A stretch of 64,000 bases of DNA from Streptococcus sp. HPH0090. Lineage in GTDB: Bacteria; Bacillota; Bacilli; Lactobacillales; Streptococcaceae. Positions 13,110 to 22,258 of the stretch are shown here, piece by piece. The stretch lies in the NCBI RefSeq assembly GCF_000411475.1, contig NZ_KE150464.1:868001-932000 (forward strand), in the 5' to 3' direction. Both the position numbers and the translations under genes were made by a program. Under the pieces are notes generated by a model that was not told where the DNA came from, did not search any database, and saw only the letters and a list, made by a program, of their open reading frames with translations. Each line of letters starts with the position of its first letter. Within the stretch, counting starts at the first letter, position 1.

Positions 13110-13138
13110 ATTATATCAAATTTGTTGAAAATTCACAA
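13110..13138 (-). promoter_or_regulatory. Strong promoter for a predicted leaderless rlmI-like / shikimate operon mRNA
   Basis: On the minus strand TTGTGA (13138-13133), a 17-nt spacer ending TGA, and TATAAT (13115-13110). The ATG at 13102 begins 8 nt after the last base of the -10, so transcription should start at or one base before the A of the start codon. Confidence 0.75.
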
Positions 13139-13179
13139 AGTAGAAACAACCCTTGCTTTTTTACTCTCGTTTTAAAAAA

Positions 13180-13188
13180 TGGTATATT
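13180..13188 (+). promoter_or_regulatory. Extended -10 facing away from the rlmI-like gene
   Basis: TGGTATATT on the plus strand is an extended -10, with TTTACT 17 nt upstream as a weak -35. It would drive a short transcript ending at the terminator at 13238-13272. Confidence 0.45.
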
Positions 13189-13194
13189 AATACT

Positions 13195-13275
13195 AATTAA
13201 AAATTAGGAAGTAATTGTGTGAGAATCACAATAAAAGAAATGCTCTTCCGTCTTGGAAGAGCATTTCTTTTTGTA
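13195..13275 (+). ncRNA. Candidate small RNA, about 80 nt
   Basis: The region between the extended -10 and the T-run would give an RNA of about 80 nt with a small hairpin (ATTGTG / CACAAT, near 13215-13233) and a terminator hairpin. It also contains GGAAG followed 7 nt later by a GTG opening a 27-codon frame (13219-13302) that runs through the terminator stem. I cannot tell whether RNA, peptide or neither is the product. Confidence 0.3.
13238..13272. terminator. Bidirectional terminator
   Basis: A 12-bp perfect stem (AAATGCTCTTCC / GGAAGAGCATTT) with a 5-nt loop, with T-rich tails on both strands. On the minus strand it ends the ABC transporter operon at 13304; on the plus strand it would end the candidate small RNA. 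Confidence 0.8.
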
Positions 13276-13303
13276 AAATTTATCAAGCAAGCGACCAACT
13301 AGC

Positions 13304-14938
13304 TCATCTTTTTTCTATTTCTGCCAATATGCATGATAGATAGTAATGATAGCTAAATATAGCAAGAGCAAGCAGGAGGATAAGAACTCCTACTCCCAAG
13401 CTGATGGCAAGGATAGTAGAGAGAGATTGAACCAAGAATAAGCTCCCAATTACAAAGGCAATTAGAATTGCACTATAAATAAACAATAGAACCATTGTTA
13501 CTATACCATTTGAACGATTCACCAGGTCCGTAATGCTAGTCCAATTAGTTGACAGATTTTTCACATCTTTAAAATAATGGTGACAAGAAAGGATGACACT
13601 GGCAAAGATCCATGCCACAAGAAGGTAAAGCATCGAAAAAATGGGCAATCCTAAATAAAGGGAAAGACCAAGTAAAGCCAAGATAGGTAAAAAGGACTGA
13701 ACAGCAAATATAATCCAAAATTTCACTTTCACATAACGAGCAAAGTCAAAGGGCAAACTCTTCAGAAAATCAAAATTTTCCCTCTCCAGAGATAGCCCGA
13801 TTGAAGGTAGACTTGTGATATTGTTATTTAAAACTGCTATAAACACTCCTACAAAAAACAAGGCTAACCAGTATGGAGGATGAATATCTGGAACTAACTG
13901 AGAATCTCGAATTTTGGAAATCAATCCGATCATCATGATATAAGGAAAAAAGGCACTTGTAAAAAGCACTGTAATGACGCCAGCCCCCTGTCCCAATAGG
14001 GAGAGGTTGTAGCGTAAAACCATGCGGAAAAATCCCTTTTTAGTCGTTGAAATCCCCTCTTTACTGCGACGTTCTTTTATGACTTTCTCCTCACTATTAA
14101 GCAGGATAATGTCATAAAAACGAGGAAGAACCTTCTTTTTGGTCAGATAAAGTAAGAAGAGAGTTAGTCCTATCCAAGCGAGCAGACCCAGTATAGCCTC
14201 TGTCGAAAAAGGCTCCACTGCTATTTTGTAAAAGAGATGAATAGGATAAAGAAGAGGTGGAATGTCTCTAACTCTGTCAACTATATCTCCAGAAGTCGAC
14301 TGTAGAAAGAAGACAAATAATAAAGGCGTGATAACCCCTATCCCAATCATCACATTCGCAAAAATAGACTGATACTTTCTAAAAACCGCAGTTTGAGCCA
14401 AGAAATGCACTGCCACTACCATCACTAGAGTCACAGAGACAAATAATAAGGCCAAGGACAGTAACATCAAGGGCAAACCCAGCCAAAGAGTAGGAGCTAG
14501 CCTAATGTAGAGGACTAGAAAATAAGCTAGGATTGGTACAATTCCAGTTAGAGCTGGCAAGAGGACAGACAGTCCTTTAGCAATTATAATCTCTGATTCT
14601 TTAAAGGCATAGGGACTATAGGAGGCCAAGTCCTTACTCTCATAAAAGACATTGTAAAATGCAGTGAAAGACGTTGAAAAGGCAAGCACCAATAAAATAG
14701 CAACCATGGTACTAAAAAAACTTGGCATTTCCTCAAAAGGGAAACGAAAGGCTAGATTAGAAAATAAGATGAGTAGCAACAAACTAGAAGCAAGATAAGA
14801 ACGCAACAGTTTCCCTGATACATCAACCTTTTTATCAGGATTCTTAGCTTGCTTCTTTCGTAGGTTAGCCAAATTAGCTTCTTTAGATGAATAGAGAATA
14901 TTGATATCAACTAATTTTTTAATGACCTTGAGACGCAT
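13304..14938 (-). CDS. ABC transporter permease, about 12 membrane segments
   Basis: A 544-residue very hydrophobic permease with roughly twelve membrane segments in two groups around a charged loop (about residues 285-310). I place the start at 14938, where AGGAGG lies 6 nt before an ATG, rather than at the in-frame ATG at 14965 inside the upstream gene. It lies 10 nt after the ATPase gene, forming a two-gene exporter of the ABC-2 kind. The substrate is unknown; such pairs export lipids, peptides or drugs. Confidence 0.8.
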   Translation of the reverse strand: MRLKVIKKLVDINILYSSKEANLANLRKKQAKNPDKKVDVSGKLLRSYLASSLLLLILFSNLAFRFPFEEMPSFFSTMVAILLVLAFSTSFTAFYNVFYESKDLASYSPYAFKESEIIIAKGLSVLLPALTGIVPILAYFLVLYIRLAPTLWLGLPLMLLSLALLFVSVTLVMVVAVHFLAQTAVFRKYQSIFANVMIGIGVITPLLFVFFLQSTSGDIVDRVRDIPPLLYPIHLFYKIAVEPFSTEAILGLLAWIGLTLFLLYLTKKKVLPRFYDIILLNSEEKVIKERRSKEGISTTKKGFFRMVLRYNLSLLGQGAGVITVLFTSAFFPYIMMIGLISKIRDSQLVPDIHPPYWLALFFVGVFIAVLNNNITSLPSIGLSLERENFDFLKSLPFDFARYVKVKFWIIFAVQSFLPILALLGLSLYLGLPIFSMLYLLVAWIFASVILSCHHYFKDVKNLSTNWTSITDLVNRSNGIVTMVLLFIYSAILIAFVIGSLFLVQSLSTILAISLGVGVLILLLALAIFSYHYYLSCILAEIEKR

Positions 14939-14948
14939 CTGTAACCTC

Positions 14949-15668
14949 CTATTTTCTACCAGCAAGGCTAAGGTAGATACTTTCCAAAGACTGATCTGGG
15001 TGGTCTTTTCTCAAGTCCTCCACGCTACCACAATAAATCAAATGCCCCTTTTTCAAAATGGCAATCCGATCACAGACTTGCTCGGCTACCTCTAAGACAT
15101 GGGTCGAAAACAAAACTGTTTTACCTTTTTGTGCATGTTCCTTCATCATTTGCTTCAAATCAAAAGCAGCCTGGGGATCTAAACCAGTCAAGGGTTCGTC
15201 CAAGACCCAAATATCAGGATCAGACAAGAGTGCCCCAATAACAAAAACTTTCTGACGCATTCCGTGAGAAAGAGTTTCAATAACCTGATAACGGTTTTCA
15301 GCAAAGTCAAAAACACTCAATAGCCTAGCTAGACTAGACTCCAAGTCAGAGCTAGTTAGGTCATAGGATGAGGCAAGCAATTCCCAAAATTCATTGGCCG
15401 TTAAACGCAAAAACAAATCAGGCGAGTCTGCAACGTAGCCAATCTTTCGTTTGATCGCTAAACGATTTTCCGATAAATCCTGGCCATCTACCAAAATACG
15501 TCCACTGCTGGGTGAAATGATACTGACTAGAGATTTTATGGTGGTCGATTTTCCAGCACCATTATGGCCAATCAAACCCATAATCTCTCCGTTTTCAATC
15601 TGCAAATTGAGATTGCTCAAAGCCTCTATATCACCATACAACTTACTAACATTTTGAAATTCAATCAT
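14949..15668 (-). CDS. ABC transporter ATP-binding protein
   Basis: A 239-residue single nucleotide-binding domain. Walker A GHNGAGKST is at about residue 34, the signature is the variant LSHGMRQKV, and Walker B is IWVLDEPLTGLD followed by the H-loop STH. The LSHGM variant is common in CcmA/EcsA-type ATPases. It forms an operon with the following permease and is divergent from the amylase gene. Confidence 0.88.
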   Translation of the reverse strand: MIEFQNVSKLYGDIEALSNLNLQIENGEIMGLIGHNGAGKSTTIKSLVSIISPSSGRILVDGQDLSENRLAIKRKIGYVADSPDLFLRLTANEFWELLASSYDLTSSDLESSLARLLSVFDFAENRYQVIETLSHGMRQKVFVIGALLSDPDIWVLDEPLTGLDPQAAFDLKQMMKEHAQKGKTVLFSTHVLEVAEQVCDRIAILKKGHLIYCGSVEDLRKDHPDQSLESIYLSLAGRK

Positions 15669-15769
15669 GGGCTGACTCCTATATTTATGTTCTTTATATT
15701 ATTATATTAGCACTTTAGTACAAAATAATCAACACTTTTGATAAAATAGTCGAAAATATTTTTAGATTT

Positions 15770-15785
15770 GCGCAAACGTTTGTGC
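15770..15785. promoter_or_regulatory. LacI/MalR-type operator before the amylase gene
   Basis: A 16-bp near-perfect palindrome centred on CAAACGTTTG (one mismatched pair). It matches the core of streptococcal MalR-type operators and is also close to a CcpA cre. It covers the -35 position of the amylase promoter, so a bound repressor would block polymerase. Confidence 0.65.
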
Positions 15786-15808
15786 ATTTACTTGCTTTGT
15801 GGTAAAAT
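15780..15808 (+). promoter_or_regulatory. Promoter of the alpha-amylase gene
   Basis: TTGTGC at 15780-15785, 17-nt spacer, then TAAAAT at 15803-15808 with TGG directly before it (extended -10). The leader is about 26 nt with a GAGG box before the ATG. Confidence 0.7.
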
Positions 15809-15840
15809 GATTCTCAAATTGTTAAGTATGAGGACTATCT

Positions 15841-17292
15841 ATGAAAAATCAAACCCTAATGCAATATTTTGAGTGGTACCTTCCCCACGATGGACAACAC
15901 TGGACGCGACTTACCGAAGATGCTGAGCACCTTGCAAATCTAGGAATTAGCCACGTCTGGATGCCACCTGCCTTTAAAGCTACAAACGAAAAAGATGTCG
16001 GTTATGGTGTCTATGACCTTTTTGACCTCGGTGAATTTGATCAAAAAGGAACTGTGCGTACCAAGTACGGTTTCAAAGAAGACTATCTTCAAGCCATTCA
16101 AACACTTAAATCACATGGGATTCAACCTATGGCTGACGTCGTCTTGAACCACAAGGCAGCTGCAGACCGTTTAGAATCCTTCCAGGTTATTGAAGTTGAC
16201 CCAGAAGATCGCACAATTGAACTTGGAGAACCTTTTACCATCAATGGTTGGACAAACTTTACTTTTGATGGAAGACAAAACACCTACAATGATTTCCACT
16301 GGCACTGGTACCATTTCACTGGAACTGACTATGATGCCAAAAGACGGAAGTCTGGTATTTACCTTATCCAGGGAGATAATAAGGGGTGGGCCCACGAGGA
16401 ATTAGTCGATAACGAAAATGGTAACTATGACTACCTCATGTATGCGGACTTAGATTTTAAGCATCCAGAAGTCATACAAAATATCTACGATTGGGCTGAT
16501 TGGTTCATGGAAACGACTGGCGTAGCTGGTTTTCGTTTAGATGCAGTCAAGCATATCGACTCCTTCTTTATGCGTAATTTCATTCGTGACATCAAAGAGA
16601 AATATGGACAAGACTTCTATGTCTTTGGAGAATTCTGGAATCCAGATAAGGATGCAAACCTTGACTATCTCGAAAAGATTGAAGAGCGCTTTGACCTTGT
16701 CGATGTCCGCCTCCATATGAATCTCTTTGAAGCAAGCCAAGCTGGTGCAGACTACGATTTGCGTACCATCTTTAATGATAGTTTAGTTCAAGTCAAACCA
16801 GATAAGGCTGTAACCTTTGTCGAAAACCATGATACTCAACGAGGACAAGCTTTAGAATCTACTGTAGAAGAATGGTTTAAACCAGCAGCCTATGCTCTTA
16901 TTCTTTTGCGCGAGCAGGGTCTTCCCTGTGTCTTTTACGGAGACTACTATGGTATCTCTGGTCAATATGCTCAGCAAAATTTTAAAGAAGTTCTTGACCG
17001 TTTGCTAGCTATCCGAAAAGAATTGGCATATGGAGAGCAAACGGACTACTTTGATGACCCTAACTGTATTGGTTGGGTCCGTTCAGGTGTAGACAACCAA
17101 ACACCTCTAGCTGTTCTTATCTCAAATGCTCAAGAGAATTATAAAACCATGTTTGTAGGTCCAGAATGGGCTGATCATACTTTTGTTGATATTCTTGGCA
17201 ACCATTCAGACCAAGTGACTATTAATGCTGAAGGATATGGTGACTTCCCAGTTTCTGAACGTTCTGTAAGTGTTTGGGGACTTGCTAATTAA
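15841..17292 (+). CDS. Cytoplasmic alpha-amylase (GH13)
   Basis: A 483-residue GH13 alpha-amylase with no signal peptide, so it works inside the cell on imported maltodextrins or glycogen. The catalytic triad is visible: Asp-234 in GFRLDAVKH, Glu-264 in FGEFW and Asp-331 in ENHDTQ. The start at 15841 has GAGG 8 nt upstream. It stands alone on the plus strand. The MalR-type operator over its -35 suggests induction by maltose or maltodextrin. Confidence 0.94.
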   Translation: MKNQTLMQYFEWYLPHDGQHWTRLTEDAEHLANLGISHVWMPPAFKATNEKDVGYGVYDLFDLGEFDQKGTVRTKYGFKEDYLQAIQTLKSHGIQPMADVVLNHKAAADRLESFQVIEVDPEDRTIELGEPFTINGWTNFTFDGRQNTYNDFHWHWYHFTGTDYDAKRRKSGIYLIQGDNKGWAHEELVDNENGNYDYLMYADLDFKHPEVIQNIYDWADWFMETTGVAGFRLDAVKHIDSFFMRNFIRDIKEKYGQDFYVFGEFWNPDKDANLDYLEKIEERFDLVDVRLHMNLFEASQAGADYDLRTIFNDSLVQVKPDKAVTFVENHDTQRGQALESTVEEWFKPAAYALILLREQGLPCVFYGDYYGISGQYAQQNFKEVLDRLLAIRKELAYGEQTDYFDDPNCIGWVRSGVDNQTPLAVLISNAQENYKTMFVGPEWADHTFVDILGNHSDQVTINAEGYGDFPVSERSVSVWGLAN

Positions 17293-17302
17293 AAATAAAA
17301 GA

Positions 17303-17327
17303 ACTTGCCAAGCAGGCAAGTTTTTTT
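17303..17327. terminator. Terminator between the amylase and dnaD-like genes
   Basis: ACTTGCC / GGCAAGT stem with a 5-nt loop and seven T residues on the plus strand; the minus strand tail is also T-rich, so it can serve both converging genes. Confidence 0.85.
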
Positions 17328-17338
17328 GTTATTCATTA

Positions 17339-18013
17339 TTAGTCTTTCCATAGATCCATAGCATTTTTAAAATCAGATGAAACCTGAACATTTTGAGGGT
17401 TTGTTGCTTCTCTCTCCTGGCGTTTAGCCTCTACCTGGGCTACACTCTTAATTCCCTCATGACGCCAGTTTCGTAGGATAGCTTGGATATATTTCCAATT
17501 TGGTTTTCCATTTAGAACAGCTTCTCGTAAGGCTTCTTTTATCAAATCCGCACTAGTTCCGTCTTCTTTCAAACTCTTTTCCAAGTCTTCAATCTCAAAC
17601 GGGCTCAATAGACGACCTAGCTCCTGTTGGAAAGTATCTACCAAGCTCTTTAAATCATTTGGGGCAGATTGCACCTGGTTTGGAGCTTGTTTTTCAAACA
17701 GTTGGTCTAGGCGCTCCAAGGCAAGAGTTGCATCGAAGATTACTTCTATTTCGCCATTCAGTTCAATGGTTCGGTATTGAAGCAACCCCTTATCAGTCAA
17801 GCGGGAAATTGCTTGGTTGACTTCAGTAACTTGCTTGCCAATTTTTTCAGCAATCTGACTTGGAGACAATTCACCTAAAGCCGTTGTATTCTGTAGGTAA
17901 AAGAATTGCCAAACCAAGAAATCATCGCTTGACGAGAACAGTTGATTGTAATGTAAGAGCAGGTCACTCGGTAACACTAAGTTCCCTGATTTAAAAGCAT
18001 CTAAATATGTCAT
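17339..18013 (-). CDS. DnaD domain protein
   Basis: A 224-residue primosome-type protein. The N-terminal half (to about 105) is a winged-helix DnaD-N domain; a DnaB_2/DDBH2 domain lies at about 125-190 and ends with the family signature WKYIQAILRNWRHEGI. The family helps load helicase at replication initiation in Firmicutes. It lies 8 nt after metA, an odd partner, so co-transcription with methionine synthesis is likely but probably without functional meaning. Confidence 0.9.
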   Translation of the reverse strand: MTYLDAFKSGNLVLPSDLLLHYNQLFSSSDDFLVWQFFYLQNTTALGELSPSQIAEKIGKQVTEVNQAISRLTDKGLLQYRTIELNGEIEVIFDATLALERLDQLFEKQAPNQVQSAPNDLKSLVDTFQQELGRLLSPFEIEDLEKSLKEDGTSADLIKEALREAVLNGKPNWKYIQAILRNWRHEGIKSVAQVEAKRQEREATNPQNVQVSSDFKNAMDLWKD

Positions 18014-18021
18014 AATTCCTC

Positions 18022-18966
18022 TTATAAGTATCCAAAATGAGACACATCATCTTCTACACTCTTCCACTCAAAAGGCGTTTCTTGGTATACTGCATAATTT
18101 ACCCAGTTACTGAAAAAGAGGGCTGCAGATGAACTCCACCTCATACAAGGAAGTTCATGAATGTCATCATTTTTGAAATAATTTTCTGGTATATGTGGAT
18201 CTAAACCAGCATCTAGATCTCTAAAATATTCCTTTGCGAGCGTATCGCGATCATACTCTAAATGCCCAAAGCTATAGACTTCTCTCAAATCTCGACTCGC
18301 AAGGATAGAGACTCCTACCTCTTCTCCTGATGCTAAAATCTCTAGATTTGTTTTGTTTAGAATATCTTCTTTGTGGACTTCTGTATGGCGAGAATGAGGG
18401 GATACATATAAATCATCAAAACCTCTCAGTAGAAGATGACCTTCTTTCAAAACATCTTGAGAATAAATCCCAGAAAGCTTCTGGTCCATCTGGTATTTAT
18501 CTACGCCATAGCGATAGTATAGACCCGCTTGTGCTCCCCAGCAAATATACAGGGTTGAAAAGACATGAGTCTTAGACCAATCGATAACCTTAGTAAATTC
18601 CTCCCAATAGTCCACTTCTTCAAAAGGGAGATGTTCAACTGGAGCACCTGTAATAATCAAGCCATCAAAATACTGGTCTTGAACTTCTGAGAAGGTCTTA
18701 TAAAAAGTCTTCATATGCTCAGAACGAGTTGTTTTCGACTGATGACTTTCCATATATAAAAATTCAATATCTAACTGCAAAGGAGTATTGGCTAAATGGC
18801 GTAAAAGCTGAGTTTCTGTAACCATTTTCAGTGGCATCAAGTTTAAAATCAGAATTTTCAGTGGTCGAATATCCTGATGAGCCGCCCTCTGGTCATCCAT
18901 GACGAAAATATTTTCCGTTCGTAAAATCTCAACTGCTGGTAATTTTTTATCAATTCGAATCGGCAT
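18022..18966 (-). CDS. metA: Homoserine O-acetyltransferase (MetA family)
   Basis: A 314-residue MetA enzyme, first committed step of methionine synthesis. Catalytic Cys is at 142 (ICWGAQAG). Residue 111 is Glu (GAPVE); in the MetA family Glu at this position goes with acetyl-CoA and Gly with succinyl-CoA, so I call an acetyltransferase even though annotation often says succinyltransferase. It has its own promoter with a Met-box-like repeat over the -35. Confidence 0.93.
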   Translation of the reverse strand: MPIRIDKKLPAVEILRTENIFVMDDQRAAHQDIRPLKILILNLMPLKMVTETQLLRHLANTPLQLDIEFLYMESHQSKTTRSEHMKTFYKTFSEVQDQYFDGLIITGAPVEHLPFEEVDYWEEFTKVIDWSKTHVFSTLYICWGAQAGLYYRYGVDKYQMDQKLSGIYSQDVLKEGHLLLRGFDDLYVSPHSRHTEVHKEDILNKTNLEILASGEEVGVSILASRDLREVYSFGHLEYDRDTLAKEYFRDLDAGLDPHIPENYFKNDDIHELPCMRWSSSAALFFSNWVNYAVYQETPFEWKSVEDDVSHFGYL

Positions 18967-19051
18967 AGAAATCTCCTTACTGTATCATATTGGACTCAAG
19001 TAAACATGGTATCGTCAACGGGGAAAAATGCTGACGTTTCTCTTTCCCTTT

Positions 19052-19080
19052 ATTATACTGCATGAAGATATAGTTTTCAA
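19052..19080 (-). promoter_or_regulatory. Promoter of metA
   Basis: On the minus strand TTGAAA (19080-19075), 17 nt, TATAAT (19057-19052). This gives a leader of about 75 nt before the metA ATG; a short CGTCA/TGACG inverted repeat lies in it. Confidence 0.75.
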
Positions 19081-19092
19081 TTATAGTTTTTC
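19070..19092. promoter_or_regulatory. Tandem AAACTATA motifs over the metA -35
   Basis: Two copies of TATAGTTTT (+ strand) start 13 bp apart and overlap the metA -35. They resemble half-sites of the Met-box used by LysR-type regulators (MtaR/CmhR) of streptococcal methionine genes. The regulator assignment is inference. Confidence 0.4.
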
Positions 19093-19133
19093 TCTAACTA
19101 GATATAGCTTATTTTTATATCAAATGAAGAGAA

Positions 19134-19155
19134 AACAGCCCTAGGGACTGTTTTT
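19134..19155 (-). terminator. Possible terminator after apt
   Basis: AACAG..CCCTAGGG..CTGTT is a compact palindrome just after the apt stop codon, followed by a short T-run. Weak. Confidence 0.35.
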
Positions 19156-19157
19156 CA

Positions 19158-19670
19158 TTAATAATGCATCAGCACTTTATAGTCGTAATCTCCGATAGCT
19201 TCACGACCTTTGAGTTCATCCAGTTCGATCAAGAAGGCACAACCTGCTACGACTCCACCCAATTTTTCAATCATTTCGATGGTTGCTTTAACAGTACCAC
19301 CTGTTGCCAAGAGGTCATCTACGATAAGAACACGTTGTCCTGGTTTGATAGCATCTGCGTGCATAGTCAAAGTGTCAACTCCATATTCTTTTTCGTAGTC
19401 CGCTGAAATGACTTCACGTGGCAACTTGCCAGGTTTACGAACAGGCGCAAAACCAATTCCCAACTCAAAAGCGACTGGACATCCAACGATAAATCCACGA
19501 GCTTCTGGTCCTACGATCATATCAATCTTTTTATTAGTAGCATATTGAACAATTTCACGAACAGCGTAACTGTAGGCATTTCCATCTGCCATCAATGGGC
19601 TAATATCACGGAAAGTAATTCCTTCTTGTGGGTAATTTTCAATACTTGCAATGTAATCTTTTAAGTTCAT
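19158..19670 (-). CDS. apt: Adenine phosphoribosyltransferase
   Basis: A 170-residue APRT that salvages adenine to AMP with PRPP. The PRPP loop is [14 protein letters not shown], and [10 protein letters not shown] is the family loop near residues 53-62. Normal length. A strong extended -10 (TGGTATAAT) lies about 30 nt upstream of a purine-rich leader. Confidence 0.96.
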   Translation of the reverse strand: MNLKDYIASIENYPQEGITFRDISPLMADGNAYSYAVREIVQYATNKKIDMIVGPEARGFIVGCPVAFELGIGFAPVRKPGKLPREVISADYEKEYGVDTLTMHADAIKPGQRVLIVDDLLATGGTVKATIEMIEKLGGVVAGCAFLIELDELKGREAIGDYDYKVLMHY

Positions 19671-19702
19671 AGCATTTCTTTCTTTTAAAGTTTTTACTCC
19701 CC

Positions 19703-19711
19703 ATTATACCA
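19703..19711 (-). promoter_or_regulatory. Extended -10 promoter of apt
   Basis: TGGTATAAT on the minus strand; leader about 27 nt. Confidence 0.6.
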
Positions 19712-19796
19712 TAATTCCTAGAAAAGCAAAATAGAAAGAGGCCTTGATACTTGGTTCAAGACTTCTCATTTTTTCTTCAATTGTTGCTAGAAGTAC

Positions 19797-20390
19797 TTAC
19801 TTCTTTTTGCTTTTAGAGTTTTGGTTGCGTTGACGATTTTGTTGGATGCGCCACTCTCGCTCATAGTAGGCCATGGTTTCAAATACTCTACGAGGTAATC
19901 CAACATCCAGTAAATAGATTGGGATTTTCAAAACGTTAGAATGTTTTGAACTTGTAAATCTACTTCGAAGACGATACCAGAAAAAGTTGGATTTTAAAAG
20001 TTCCTTGTCATAAAACTGAACCTCAATTATATAAAAATCCCTTGCATTTCTACTACCCTTAATTTTCGTGAGAGCAAACTTTTCTACCTGTCCCCAGGAA
20101 TAAAACTGCCAGTCTTTCTTTGGATATGGTTTATAGGAAAATCCTTGAGCCGTACATTTCAAATACTCTTTATCAGAAAAAAGCCGTCGCAAATGTTGAT
20201 ACAAAATGAAGCCAACGATGATGATTAAGAAACCAATAAAGAGAATTAAAGCCACCAATCCCGCAGGTGCTTCTTCGGGATAGCTCATCAAAAACGAAAA
20301 AATCCAAAGTAGAAGAGCCAATTCTAGTAGGTAAAGAATAAGGCTCAAGACGATTTTCTTACTACTCCATTTAATAATTGTTTCTTCCAT
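19797..20390 (-). CDS. Small membrane protein, STM3941-like
   Basis: A 197-residue protein with two N-terminal membrane helices (about 12-35 and 42-64) followed by a soluble beta-rich domain and a Lys/Arg/Gln-rich tail. The layout resembles the STM3941/PH-like family of unknown function. Its ATG overlaps the stop of the ABC-F gene by 1 nt (TAATG), so the two are translationally coupled. I do not assign a function. Confidence 0.7.
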   Translation of the reverse strand: MEETIIKWSSKKIVLSLILYLLELALLLWIFSFLMSYPEEAPAGLVALILFIGFLIIIVGFILYQHLRRLFSDKEYLKCTAQGFSYKPYPKKDWQFYSWGQVEKFALTKIKGSRNARDFYIIEVQFYDKELLKSNFFWYRLRSRFTSSKHSNVLKIPIYLLDVGLPRRVFETMAYYEREWRIQQNRQRNQNSKSKKK

Positions 20391-22258
20391 TATACTAACT
20401 CACTTAAATATTCATAGCGTTCATATTTTTCCAGCAAGTCTTCATTTTTCTCGTCTAACTCTTTTTGAAGGGTAGCTAGTTTCCCAAAGTCAGAACCATT
20501 TGCTAGCATTTCTTCCTCTATAGAAGAGATGCGGTTTTCCAAGGCTTCAATGTCACCTTCAATACTTGCCCACTCCTGCTTTTCTTGGTAGGTCATCCGT
20601 TTCTTTTCTTCACGAACTTTGACGACTTTTTCCTTGTCAGCCTTTTGGATTTGAGTTACTGCTTCTGCTTCAAAGGCCTTTTCATCTAGATAATCTGTAT
20701 AATGGCCAAAGAAAGGACGGATGGTTCCATCTTCAAAAGCAAGAATCTTAGTTGCAACCTTATCAAGGAAATAGCGGTCGTGACTAACTGTCAAGACTGG
20801 TCCTGCAAAACCTTGTAAGAAATTTTCTAGAACTGTTAAGGTCGCAATGTCTAGGTCATTTGTTGGTTCATCTAATAAAAGTACATTGGGTTTTTCAAGG
20901 AGTAATTTGAGGAGGTACAGACGTTTCTTCTCTCCACCTGACAGCTTCTCAATCAAGGTACCGTGCGTTGAACGAGGGAAAAGAAATTGTTCTAGTAATT
21001 CTGCAATAGATGTCGTAGTACCACCGCTAGTCTTAACCTCTTCTGCCACTTCCTGCAGGTAATTGATAACCCGCTTACTTTCATCTAAACCTTCGATTTG
21101 TTGAGAGAAATAAGCGATACGAACTGTTTCACCGATGATAACTTGTCCTTCAGTAGCTTCAAGTCTTTCTGCAATAAGGTTAAGAAGGGTTGACTTCCCA
21201 ACACCATTATCCCCAACGATTCCGATACGGTCTTTGGCTTGAACCAAAAGGTTAAAATCTTGCAAAATCGGTTTGTCATCATAGGCAAAGGAAACATTCT
21301 TAAACTCGATGACCTTTTTACCGATACGGCTAGTTTCAAAATTCATGCTTAAGTCTGTCTCAATACTAGTATCTGAAACTTCCTTCTTCAAGTCATGGAA
21401 ACGATTGATACGCGCCTGTTGCTTGGTTGCACGAGCTTGTGGTTGTCTTCTCATCCAGGCTAATTCTTGTTTATAGAGTTGTTCCTTTTTGTGAAGTAGA
21501 GCTGCATCGCGCTCATCCTGTTCCGCCTTGAGACGAACATAGTCTTGGTAATTCCCCTGATATTCTGTCAAACCAGCTCGATCCAACTCAAAGATTCGCG
21601 TAGAAAGAGCATCTAGGAAGTAACGGTCGTGGGTGATAAAGAGAACTGTCTTCTTGGAATTTTTCAAAAAGAGAGTCAGCCACTCAATGGTTGCAATATC
21701 TAAGTGGTTGGTAGGCTCATCCAAAAGCAAGAGATCATGGTTTCCAAGAAGGACTTGCGCCAACTGAACCCGTCTACGGAGACCTCCAGACAAAGCTCCA
21801 ACAGGAGTTGATAAGTCTTGAATACCTAGTTTACTGAGAACCGTCTTGACTTGACTCTCAATTTCCCAAGCATGGAGGGAATCCATCTCAGCCATGACAC
21901 GTTCCAAACGGGCCTGTTTGTCCTCACTATAGTTAAGCATGAGCAATTCATACTCACGAATTAGCTGGATTTCTTTTAAATCACTTGATAGGACAGTATC
22001 CAAGACAGTCTTGCTGTCATCAAAATCCGGATCCTGGGTCAAGTAGCCAATCTTGTAATCATTCTTTGCTGAAAATGGGCTAACATCACCATCAAAACCT
22101 GAAATTCCCGAAAGAACATCTAGAAGGGTAGTTTTCCCAGTTCCATTGACACCAATGAGTCCGATGCGATCCAAGTCATGGATGATAAAGGAAATATCCT
22201 TAAAGACTGTCTTATCTCCAACGGATTTACTTAGTTTTTCAACGATAAAGTCACTCAT
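20390..22258 (-). CDS. ABC-F family ATPase (Uup/YfmR type)
   Basis: A 622-residue protein with two ATP-binding domains and no membrane segment. NBD1 has GVNGTGKTT near residue 37 and [19 protein letters not shown]2 has GDNGVGKST and [16 protein letters not shown]. The linker (about 240-300) and the C-terminal coiled coil (about 540-622) are typical of Uup/YfmR, which act on the ribosome rather than in transport. The start overlaps the cca stop by 4 nt. Antibiotic-resistance ABC-F proteins share this form, but nothing here indicates that role. Confidence 0.88.
   Translation of the reverse strand: MSDFIVEKLSKSVGDKTVFKDISFIIHDLDRIGLIGVNGTGKTTLLDVLSGISGFDGDVSPFSAKNDYKIGYLTQDPDFDDSKTVLDTVLSSDLKEIQLIREYELLMLNYSEDKQARLERVMAEMDSLHAWEIESQVKTVLSKLGIQDLSTPVGALSGGLRRRVQLAQVLLGNHDLLLLDEPTNHLDIATIEWLTLFLKNSKKTVLFITHDRYFLDALSTRIFELDRAGLTEYQGNYQDYVRLKAEQDERDAALLHKKEQLYKQELAWMRRQPQARATKQQARINRFHDLKKEVSDTSIETDLSMNFETSRIGKKVIEFKNVSFAYDDKPILQDFNLLVQAKDRIGIVGDNGVGKSTLLNLIAERLEATEGQVIIGETVRIAYFSQQIEGLDESKRVINYLQEVAEEVKTSGGTTTSIAELLEQFLFPRSTHGTLIEKLSGGEKKRLYLLKLLLEKPNVLLLDEPTNDLDIATLTVLENFLQGFAGPVLTVSHDRYFLDKVATKILAFEDGTIRPFFGHYTDYLDEKAFEAEAVTQIQKADKEKVVKVREEKKRMTYQEKQEWASIEGDIEALENRISSIEEEMLANGSDFGKLATLQKELDEKNEDLLEKYERYEYLSELV

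Noticed and set aside
20390..22258. Antibiotic resistance ABC-F (Msr/Vga/Lsa type)
   Set aside because: Housekeeping context with cca and dapB and the Uup/YfmR-like C-terminal coiled coil; no resistance-type linker could be recognised.
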